Origin: Bacteroidota bacterium
Lineage (GTDB): Bacteria > Bacteroidota > Bacteroidia > Flavobacteriales > Weeksellaceae
Assembly: GCA_018902795.1 (NCBI GenBank)
Contig: JAHIQD010000002.1
Location: 186,001 to 250,000, forward strand
DNA: 64,000 bases
Direction: 5' to 3'
Under the pieces are notes generated by a model. The model was not told the origin of the DNA and did not search any database. It saw nothing but the letters and a program-made list of their open reading frames with translations. The position numbers were made by a program, and so were the translations under genes. Positions 1 through 8,200 of this stretch are shown in pieces (position 1 is the stretch's first letter; each line of letters begins with the position of its first letter).

Positions 1-401
1 GCATGGGCAGGGAAATCCACAGGCTGCACGCTTTCGTCCGTTTTGAAAAGCTGGAAGACGGTTTATTTTTTGCTAAAGTGGAACCCGATTTCAATGTACT
101 TCCCGTCAGTTTTAAGTTTTTTAAAGACCGTTATGCCGATCAGAAGTGGATGATTTATGATTTGAAAAGAAAGTTCGGTATCATGTATGATTTGAAAACA
201 ACCGAATTCTTTTACCCCGAAAAAGATCAGTTGAATCTTTTGAAAAACTCAGAAAACTTTCATCATGAAGAGGAAAAAAAATACCAGACACTTTGGCAAA
301 GGTATTTTACCAAAACTAATATCACGGAAAGAAAAAACATGAAACTTCATATCCAGCATGTCCCGAAACGCTACTGGAAATATCTGACGGAAAAGTTTTA
401 G
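1..401 (+). CDS. DUF4130 / SAM-linked DNA metabolism protein, C-terminal part
   Basis: Only the last ~132 residues are in the window; no stop lies upstream in frame, so the gene probably begins before position 1 and the ATG at 3 is an internal Met. The end of the protein, with the motif HVPKRYWKYL after a basic RKN stretch, matches what I know of the DUF4130 domain, which sits at the C-terminus of a family usually about 250 residues long (TIGR03915-type, often beside a radical-SAM partner). The family is linked to DNA metabolism by association only, and its activity is not established. The radical-SAM partner, if present, would be upstream of the window. Confidence 0.75.
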   Translation, partial: MGREIHRLHAFVRFEKLEDGLFFAKVEPDFNVLPVSFKFFKDRYADQKWMIYDLKRKFGIMYDLKTTEFFYPEKDQLNLLKNSENFHHEEEKKYQTLWQRYFTKTNITERKNMKLHIQHVPKRYWKYLTEKF

Positions 402-551
402 GAACGCGCCAACCGGAAACACAGATTTTTTAACTGAAACAACTGCCCATAGGCTCCGGTTTCCCGTGTGCTGTCTCAGGAAGTTAAAGAATATAATTTT
501 TCAGCAACCGTATTTACATTTTACCTTAATTTTACTTTAAAATAAAAACCG

Positions 552-2129
552 ATGCTGGAAAACCTGGCTTTTTATCTTTTTCTCGTCATCATCATTGTTC
601 TGCTGGTGATGCTTGCCAATAAAATAAAAGTGGCCTACCCTGTTTTGCTTGTTTTGGCAGGTCTTGCCATCAGTTTTACACCGGGGATTCCGTCCATCAT
701 CATAAAACCTGAACTGATCTTTCTTCTTTTTCTTCCGCCGTTGCTTTACGAAGCAGCCTGGACGAGCTCCTGGAAAGAACTTTGGCGGTGGCGCAGAATT
801 GTCTTCAGTTTTGCCTTTATTGTGGTTTTTTTTACCGCCATCTGCGTGGCATTTGCAACCAATTACCTTATTCCGGGCTTTTCACTGGCACTTGGGTTTC
901 TTTTAGGAGGAATCGTTTCACCTCCCGATGCAGTGAGCGCCGGCGCGATCCTCAAATTTGTAAAAATTCCGAAACGTTTCCAGTCGATTCTCGAAGGTGA
1001 AAGTTTGCTGAATGACGCTTCCTCTCTGATTATTTTCCGGTTTGCACTGATCTCGGTGGCGACAGGGCAGTTTATTTGGTCCCACGCGGTTTTCAATTTC
1101 TTCTGGATGTGCATTGGAGGCGTCGGTATCGGACTTTTAATCGGGTACATCTTTATGAAAATGCATAAAATTCTGCCTACCGACGCCAATATGGATACGG
1201 TATTTACACTGGCAGCACCTTTTATCATGTACCTTGCCGCAGAGGAATTTCATGCTTCCGGTGTTTTGGCAGTAGTAAGCGGAGGACTTTTTATGTCCGT
1301 AAGAAGGCATCAGTTTCTTACCGGAACTTCCAGGCTTCAGGGGGTGAATGTTTGGGAAAGTTTCACTTTTTTACTCAACGGTTCCGTTTTTATGCTGATT
1401 GGTCTTGATCTGCCACAGATTGTCTCAGGGCTGGGAAACACGAGCATTTACGAAGCCTTCGGTTATGGGGTTTTAGTGACTGTTGTTCTGGTCATAATAA
1501 GATTTCTCGCAAGTTACGGCGCAGTAATGATCACTTTAATCATGCGCAATTTCATCACCGTGGCAGATACTGAGGCGCCAGGCTGGAAGGTTCCCCTCGT
1601 AATCGGATGGACCGGAATGCGGGGCGTTGTTTCACTGGCGGCGGCACTTTCAATCCCGGTAACTTTAGACGACGGCAGCCCTTTTCCGCAGAGGAACCTC
1701 ATTCTGTTTATCACCTTTGTGGTGATCCTCATCACCTTGGTTGTTCAGGGGCTCACGCTTCCGGCGTTGCTTAAAAAACTCAATCTTCAGGATACCGATT
1801 TCACAAAATCAGAAAAAGAAATTGATTATGAAATCCGGAATGCATTGGCGCAAATAGCCGTGAATAAACTGAAAACAGATTACCCCCAAAAACTCGAAAC
1901 CTTTCCGATCTTAAGAGAGCAGCTCCACATCTGGGAAAACCGCGTAAAAAGTTCGGAAATCATTCTTAATTATCCTGAATATCAAAAGATCTACGCCGAC
2001 ATTCTGGAAACCCAAAGGAAGTGGCTCATCAGCAAAAACCGCGAGGAGCTTTTACTCGACGAAGAAATTATAAGAAAGCACCTGAGGCGGCTTGATCTTC
2101 AGGAAGAAAAATTAAATCTCGGAAAATAA
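552..2129 (+). CDS. Na+/H+ antiporter, CPA1 family
   Basis: A 525-residue inner-membrane protein predicted to exchange cytoplasmic Na+ (or K+) for H+. About 12 hydrophobic segments occupy residues 1-410. The ion-site motifs are visible: SPPDAV around Asp126 and GESLLNDASS with Asn154-Asp155, as in CPA1 (NhaP/NHE) antiporters. Residues ~415-525 form a charged, helical cytoplasmic tail typical of bacterial homologs of this length. The ATG follows an A-rich leader. The cupin gene starts 26 bp downstream and may be cotranscribed. The cation cannot be read from the sequence. Confidence 0.93.
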   Translation: MLENLAFYLFLVIIIVLLVMLANKIKVAYPVLLVLAGLAISFTPGIPSIIIKPELIFLLFLPPLLYEAAWTSSWKELWRWRRIVFSFAFIVVFFTAICVAFATNYLIPGFSLALGFLLGGIVSPPDAVSAGAILKFVKIPKRFQSILEGESLLNDASSLIIFRFALISVATGQFIWSHAVFNFFWMCIGGVGIGLLIGYIFMKMHKILPTDANMDTVFTLAAPFIMYLAAEEFHASGVLAVVSGGLFMSVRRHQFLTGTSRLQGVNVWESFTFLLNGSVFMLIGLDLPQIVSGLGNTSIYEAFGYGVLVTVVLVIIRFLASYGAVMITLIMRNFITVADTEAPGWKVPLVIGWTGMRGVVSLAAALSIPVTLDDGSPFPQRNLILFITFVVILITLVVQGLTLPALLKKLNLQDTDFTKSEKEIDYEIRNALAQIAVNKLKTDYPQKLETFPILREQLHIWENRVKSSEIILNYPEYQKIYADILETQRKWLISKNREELLLDEEIIRKHLRRLDLQEEKLNLGK

Positions 2130-2155
2130 TTACTAACAATACAATCAAAAATAAA

Positions 2156-2563
2156 ATGAATTCAACAGCACCGCTTTTTCCTAAAGGCAATCCGCTTCCA
2201 AAGGACTGGTTCGTGGGTGATGCATTTTTAACCCCTTTACTCTCGCCGGATCATAATAACTCCTATTCCGTGGGAAGTGTTTGGTTTGAAAAAGGAGCGA
2301 GAACCAACTGGCATACCCATCCGAAAGGACAGAATTTGCTGGTCACAGAAGGGCAGGGATTTTACCAGGAAAAAGGAAAACCTGCTCAGGTGATTAAAAA
2401 GGGCGATGTCATCGTCATTCCGGAAAACGTGGAACACTGGCACGGCGCCTCTGCCGACACTGAAATGGTACATATCGCCATCACGAATTTTGAGGGCAGC
2501 CGCCAGGTCACCTGGTTACATCCGGTTTCAGAAGACGAATACAGAACCGTAAATTACATGTAA
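2156..2563 (+). CDS. Cupin protein resembling manganese hydroxynitrile lyases
   Basis: A 135-residue single-domain cupin. The first cupin motif has WHTHPKGQ (His53, His55, Gln59) and the second has EHWHGA (His94, His96). Gln rather than Glu as the third ligand, together with the ARTNWHTHP and HWHGA context, resembles the small bacterial cupin (R)-hydroxynitrile lyases such as GtHNL, which bind Mn(II) through His-His-Gln-His. Many genomes carry close relatives with no tested cyanohydrin activity, so I infer a small metal cupin enzyme and not a proven lyase. It lies 26 bp after the antiporter and 85 bp before an alcohol dehydrogenase. Confidence 0.8.
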   Translation: MNSTAPLFPKGNPLPKDWFVGDAFLTPLLSPDHNNSYSVGSVWFEKGARTNWHTHPKGQNLLVTEGQGFYQEKGKPAQVIKKGDVIVIPENVEHWHGASADTEMVHIAITNFEGSRQVTWLHPVSEDEYRTVNYM

Positions 2564-2648
2564 ACCTATTAAAATAATTTGGCCGCTATTCCGGCCTATT
2601 CCGGAACGCAAACAAGACTCTTTGATTAACTATTAAACAATTAAAAAT

Positions 2649-3707
2649 ATGAATACCTTTAGCGTAAAAGCCTTCGGAACCGAAGCGAAAGACCAAGATT
2701 TAGAACTGATGCAGATCGAAAGACGCGAAGTGACGCCCACCGATATCGAAATCGACATTCTTTACTGCGGCGTTTGCCACAGCGATCTTCATACTGCGAG
2801 AAACGACTGGGGCGGCACGAAATACCCCTCAGTTCCGGGACATGAAATTATAGGAAGAATTACTAAAATCGGTTCAGCCGTAACCAAATTTAAAGTTGGT
2901 GATCTCGCCGGCGTTGGATGTCTGGTAGATTCGTGCAGAGAATGTGAAAGCTGCAGAAAAGATCTGGAACAGTACTGTCTGACCGGTTCTACCGGAACTT
3001 ACAACGGAGCTGATCAGTTTCTGGGCGGTCATACCTTTGGTGGTTACTCAGAAAAAGTGGTGGTGGATGAAGCTTTTGGTTTGAAAATTCCTGAAAACTT
3101 AGATCTGAAAGCGGTGGCACCGTTATTATGTGCCGGAATTACTACCTGGTCGCCTCTGAAACACTGGAATGCCGGGCCCGGTTCCAAAGTAGCGGTTATA
3201 GGTTTGGGTGGTCTGGGTCACATGGCGATTAAACTCGCCAAAGGTTTGGGCGCTGATGTAACCCTGTTTTCAAGAAGTCCCAATAAAATTCAGGATGCGC
3301 TGGATTTGGGTGCGCACGCCGTGGTAATTTCAACTTATGAAAATGAGATGAGCGCTGTAAAAGGAAAATTCGATCTCATCATCGATACCGTTCCTTATGA
3401 TCACGACATCAACCCTTATATCGAGACTTTAAATATCAGCGGAACTTTGGTTTTGGTAGGATATATCGGAAAAATGGAGGAAGCACTGTTCACACCGCCG
3501 ATGATTTTAGGAAGACGTGCTGTCGCAGGTTCGGTGATTGGCGGTATTAAGGAAACCCAGGAAATGCTTGATTTCTGTGGTGAACACAACATTCTGCCGG
3601 AAATTGAAATGATCAAAATGCAGGATATCAACACGGCGTACGAAAGAATGCTGAAAAGTGATGTGCGGTACCGTTTTGTGATCGATATGCAAAGCCTGAA
3701 GCGCTAA
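2649..3707 (+). CDS. Zinc-dependent NAD(P) alcohol/aldehyde dehydrogenase (YahK/CAD-like)
   Basis: A 352-residue medium-chain dehydrogenase. It should reduce aldehydes or oxidise alcohols with NADP(H). Catalytic zinc ligands are visible as Cys43 in CGVCHSD, His65-Glu66 in PGHE, and Cys161 in LLCAGITTW. The structural zinc cysteines are Cys96, Cys99, Cys102 and Cys110. The Rossmann motif GLGGLG is at 185-190, followed by the short, Ser/Arg-containing loop (FSRSPNK) expected of NADP preference. Length matches cinnamyl-alcohol-dehydrogenase-type proteins (~350). It has its own terminator at 3758. The natural substrate is unknown. Confidence 0.92.
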   Translation: MNTFSVKAFGTEAKDQDLELMQIERREVTPTDIEIDILYCGVCHSDLHTARNDWGGTKYPSVPGHEIIGRITKIGSAVTKFKVGDLAGVGCLVDSCRECESCRKDLEQYCLTGSTGTYNGADQFLGGHTFGGYSEKVVVDEAFGLKIPENLDLKAVAPLLCAGITTWSPLKHWNAGPGSKVAVIGLGGLGHMAIKLAKGLGADVTLFSRSPNKIQDALDLGAHAVVISTYENEMSAVKGKFDLIIDTVPYDHDINPYIETLNISGTLVLVGYIGKMEEALFTPPMILGRRAVAGSVIGGIKETQEMLDFCGEHNILPEIEMIKMQDINTAYERMLKSDVRYRFVIDMQSLKR

Positions 3708-3757
3708 AAAAAGCGGCTCAGGTGTAGGGTAACCACATCCACAATTAAAATAATGCA

Positions 3758-3790
3758 ATCCGGTTGAAACCACTCAGCCGGATTTTTATT
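3758..3790 (+). terminator. Rho-independent terminator after the alcohol dehydrogenase
   Basis: A 10-bp stem (ATCCGGTTGA / TCAGCCGGAT, one G-T pair) with a 6-nt loop is followed by TTTTTATTT. It lies between two convergent genes and overlaps the end of the minus-strand phosphodiesterase gene. Confidence 0.8.
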
Positions 3791-5051
3791 TCAGCACTTT
3801 TTTGGCGGTGCAGTTTTTCCCGTCAATATTCTCCGTTATTTTTAATCCTAAAATTTCAGCAACGACCGGATAAACATTCACGTTCCTGAATTCGCCGATT
3901 TCTTTATGCTGCTGAAATGCCGCTCCAGACGCAATAAAAATGGACTTCATTTCGGGCACAAGATAAGGATTGTAGCCGTGCTTCCCTTCCGATGATTTCT
4001 TTCCTTTTTCTAAAAATATTCTTGGCGCTCTGGGAACGAGTAAAATCTGTCCTATTCTCTGATAACGGTCGTCACGCTCTGAAAATTTTAATTTCCTTGG
4101 AAATCTTTTGTCAAGAAAAACATCATATTCTGAAGTTTTATTTTTCTTAAGCTGCTGGTAAACCGATTTCACTTCTGCAGGATTTTTTACGACCACTCTG
4201 AGTAAAGTCTGGGAATTATAGAAATCAAAACGATCCTTATTGAAAAGGATTTCCGGAATTTCCAGCGGGTTTCCGTGATCTACATTGATCATTCCGTGAT
4301 CGGAAACAAAGATGAAATTCACATGCTGAAGTCCCAGCTGATTTACTTTCTGCACCAGACTTCCTATTGCTTCATCCACTAATTGAACCGCCTTTTCGGT
4401 ATTTTGACTTTCAGGCCCAAAATGATGCCCGTTGGAATCCACTTCCGGAAAATACAGCGAAATAAAATGAGGACGCACGTTTTCGGGCATCTTCAGCCAA
4501 CTGATTACTTTATCTATCTTTTCTTCAGGCGTAAATTTTTCGTGGTAATGGTAATAATAAGTCGGTCGCATTGCACCTGCATCACTTGCAGAGCCTACCC
4601 ACATCATCGATGCAGCCAGCATCCCGTTTTTTTCTGCCAAACTCCACAGTGGCGTTCCACCGTACCAGCTTCCGTCTTCAGCATTTTCTTTACTGCTCAT
4701 CGCGTAGGCTTTATTCTTTTGGTAATCGAAGAAAAAATTATCAATCAAACCGTGATGCGACGGATACAACCCCGTGATCAGGCTCCAGTGGTTGGGGAAT
4801 GTGATGGTAGGATAGCTGGGAATCATGGCTTTCGCGGACACGCCGTTTTCTGCTAATTTCAGAAGGTTTTTGGCGTTGTATTTTTTGGCGTAATCATACC
4901 GGAAACCGTCAGCAGAAATCAAAATTACATAAGGTTTTGAAGTTGACTGTAATGAATTCTGCCGGTTCGGGATCACTACCTGAGTTGTATCGGTTTGGGA
5001 AAAACTATATATAAAGAGCAGAATAAACAAGGAAGAAAACAGATTTTTCAT
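3786..5051 (-). CDS. Alkaline phosphatase superfamily phosphodiesterase (NPP-like), exported
   Basis: A 421-residue protein with an N-terminal signal peptide (residues ~1-19, ending SFSQ), so periplasmic or outer-membrane exposed. It carries nucleotide pyrophosphatase/phosphodiesterase motifs: metal Asp48 in ISADGF, the nucleophile region YPTITFPNHW (Thr84 by analogy with NPP1), then DSNGHHFGP, VSDHGM and GKHGYNP, which supply the remaining two-zinc ligands. Length fits bacterial NPPs (~400). Expected substrates are nucleotide or phospholipid phosphodiesters; which one is not decided by sequence. A TAnnTTTG-type element lies just upstream. Confidence 0.9.
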   Translation of the reverse strand: MKNLFSSLFILLFIYSFSQTDTTQVVIPNRQNSLQSTSKPYVILISADGFRYDYAKKYNAKNLLKLAENGVSAKAMIPSYPTITFPNHWSLITGLYPSHHGLIDNFFFDYQKNKAYAMSSKENAEDGSWYGGTPLWSLAEKNGMLAASMMWVGSASDAGAMRPTYYYHYHEKFTPEEKIDKVISWLKMPENVRPHFISLYFPEVDSNGHHFGPESQNTEKAVQLVDEAIGSLVQKVNQLGLQHVNFIFVSDHGMINVDHGNPLEIPEILFNKDRFDFYNSQTLLRVVVKNPAEVKSVYQQLKKNKTSEYDVFLDKRFPRKLKFSERDDRYQRIGQILLVPRAPRIFLEKGKKSSEGKHGYNPYLVPEMKSIFIASGAAFQQHKEIGEFRNVNVYPVVAEILGLKITENIDGKNCTAKKVLK

Positions 5052-5067
5052 AGAGATTTTTGTATCA

Positions 5068-5075
5068 CAAATTTA
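5068..5075 (-). promoter_or_regulatory. Putative -7 element for the NPP-like gene
   Basis: On the minus strand this reads TAAATTTG, matching the Bacteroidetes TAnnTTTG consensus, 17 bp before the start codon. No clear TTG -33 element was found. Confidence 0.5.
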
Positions 5076-5220
5076 AAAAGAAAAATAGGCTGGTAAGATT
5101 AAATTTTGCTCATACGCGATAATGCATCAATGAAAAATCAGTTTTTACTGATAATCGGCAATATATTTAAAAAATAACCAATAAAATATTAATATTTTTT
5201 AAGATTCGTTAAGAAAATAT

Positions 5221-5228
5221 TACATTTG
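5221..5228 (+). promoter_or_regulatory. Putative -7 element for the first giant T9SS protein
   Basis: TACATTTG matches the TAnnTTTG consensus, 21 bp upstream of the ATG. The stretch before it is very A+T-rich, with no clear TTG box. Confidence 0.55.
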
Positions 5229-5249
5229 CGAAGTTTCTAAATATTTATT

Positions 5250-8200
5250 ATGAAAAAACTTCTATTCTTTTTATTCGCTTTCATTTCCTTCACCTCTTAC
5301 GCACAGCTTGACCGCGAACACTGGTTTGCACCGATGGTGGACCGGGCAAATACCGGCAACAGCGTACAGCGAATTTATATGTCGACCAATGAAACAGTAC
5401 CTTTTAAGGTAGATGTTTATAATAATAATATAGTTATCGGTACGGTTACGATCAGTAAAAACAATCCCAGATATTATGAATTTACGCAAAGGGACTTAAT
5501 TATTGTTTCTGGCGGCACTGCTAATTCAAATACATTCAGACCGGTAAATAAAGGGGTTTATCTTAAAGGAGAAAAACCTTTTTACTCAAGTTTAAGATTT
5601 TCTATTTCCCAACACGGAGAACTGCTGACCTCGAAAGGCACTGCCGGAATCGGAACACAGTTCAGAGCAGTAATGGCTCCAATAACGGCCAATAACGGCA
5701 TCCTTAATTTCATGACCAGCGTAATGGCGACCGAAGATAATACTACTGTTACCGTCTCAGATTTCAGCCCCGGCCTCAGGTTTTCTGATGGAATTCCGAG
5801 AACTCAAATCAATTTTATCTTGAATAAGGGTCAGTCTTATATTATTGATGGTTCGGGAACCTACACTCAAAATTTTACAGGATTTATAGGAGCGAAAATT
5901 GTATCCGACAAACCCATCTCGATCACTAATGGTAATTTTAACGGACAGTATGCCACTACAGCGACCAACAGTTCGGACATCCTGATGGATCAGGGCGTTC
6001 CGATAGACCGGCTGGGCCAGGAGTTCGTCCTGATGAAAGGTAACGGTACCACTACTTCCGGAATGGAGAGAGCAATTGTAGTAGCTACGGAAGACAATAC
6101 AGACATCTATATTAACGGAGGAACTGTCGCCGTGGCAACGATCAATGCCGGCCAAAACTATCTGACAGATAACAGCGCATACGTGGACCAGGGCTTCAAT
6201 CATTATAATATGCGTATTCAAACCAGTAAGAATGCCTACGTTTATCAGTTGCTGGCAGGTGATGCAGGAAGTTCCATGGTAGCAACCGGCGGATTTAACT
6301 ACATCCCGCCGCTAAGCTGTTATCTTCCAATAAAAATTGATGAAATCGGTCTGATTGATGAAAACAGAGTGTATATCAATAATCTTGGCGGTTTCAGGGA
6401 TAATATCCCTACCAAACTCAATATTATTACTGAACGGGGAGCAACAGTAGATGTTAAACGCAACGGAACTTCCATGATGCTGAGCGCATTGAACGGACCT
6501 TTCAACGTGGCAGGAAACAATAACTGGGTGACCTACTCGATTCCCGGAATCTATGGCAATATAGCCGTAAACTCTACACGTGCCGTTACCGCAGGAATTT
6601 CTGCCGGGGATGATGCTGTTGGTTACGGCGGATATTTTGCCGGATTCTCATTTATTCCAGCCATTATTAAAAGTGAAGGCGACTGTCTTCCCGGGGTAAA
6701 ACTGGAAGTGACTGAAGGATTCAGCAATTATCTTTGGGTAATGAAAGTGGGTGCCGCCTATGTTCCGGCCCCCGGAATCAACAATACCAATAAATACGAA
6801 CCTACCCAGGCAGGGATTTATGCCGTACAGATTCAGCAGGGTTCCTGTCCACAGATACAGACCCAGGATTTTAAATTCTACAACTGTACCACCTATACCA
6901 ATTACAATTACAACAGCTGCGGAACAGAAACCATTACTCCGGCTTTTGCTTTAAGTTCGCAACCCGTAGACCCTGCAACCGTTAAAATAGTAACTCCGCC
7001 AACTAAAGGAACGGTAACCATAGCGCCCGACGGAAAATTTACTTACAAAGTAAACCCCGGTGCCAGCGGAACAGATACTTTTAAAATGTCCTTTTGTGGA
7101 ATTGGCGCAATACCCGATTGCGAAACCGTTCAGATCACCGTGATCATGATCGAAAAATCTGACAATGTCATATTGCAGGAATGTTCCACCAACGGAATTG
7201 CCACGTATAATTTGTCTTTAGCTGCCGTATCACCCGATACTGATATTACAAAAACGTATTTTAAAACCCAGAACGGTGCAGCCAATGATATCGCAGCAGA
7301 CCAAATTACCGGTTTCACAGGCTATACTTCAGCAGACGGTTTTATATATGTAAGAATTAAAAACAGCTTGGGATGTATTGCAGTGGCAAAAGTAGAACTG
7401 AAATCGAAATTAGCGCCTGAAGTAAAAGAAAACCTTTACATAAAAACCCATTGTGACGAAGATATTGACGGAAAAATTGACGGGATTTATAAAGTTGATT
7501 TAACCACAATATCCCCAATTATTTTAGTACAGGCGTCTAATTTTGTAGTGAAGTATTATTCAGACGCAGCTTTAGCCAACAACATTACAGGCATTTACAG
7601 CTTTACAGGAAATACCTCGATATGGATTAAAGTAGAAGCTCCCAATGGCTGTTCTTCTGTAATTAAAGAAATCCAGTTGAAAACGGGAGCGAAAGCAACG
7701 TTAACAACTGCAGCTGCTACAGAGAAGGTTTGTGATATAAACAATGATAACACTGAAACAATTAATCTCGCAAGCTATCTCACTTTATTCACAACAGCTT
7801 CCGGAACTTCAGTGACCTATTACAATACTGCTGCTGACGCTCAGAACAATCAGAATGCTATCGGCGGAAACCCAACCATCACTGGCGACCGCACTTTTTA
7901 TTACAGAATCAACGTCCCGGGTTTCTGCGCTAATATCGGAATCTTAAATATTTTATTCAAACAGGGAACTCCTTCTACTCTCCTTCAAGCCTCAGTAAAA
8001 GTCTGCCAGGGAAACAGAGCAAGTTTGGACGTTGGAACAGGTTACTCAGGAATAACCTGGAGCACGGGAGCCACGACGCAGACCGTAAGTTTAGGAGCCG
8101 GAAATTACTGGGTAGATCTAACCAACGCTCTTGGCTGTGTTTACAGACAGAATGTAACAGTTGTGGATTCACCGAAACCGCAATTGAATATCGCTGCCTA

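Noticed and set aside
2575..2620. Terminator before the alcohol dehydrogenase
   Set aside because: A GGCCG/CGGCC stem is present but there is no T run and a repeated CTATTCCGG makes it ambiguous.
4383..4856. Antisense frame of 157 codons in the NPP-like gene
   Set aside because: It is a shadow of a well-supported gene with family motifs on the opposite strand.
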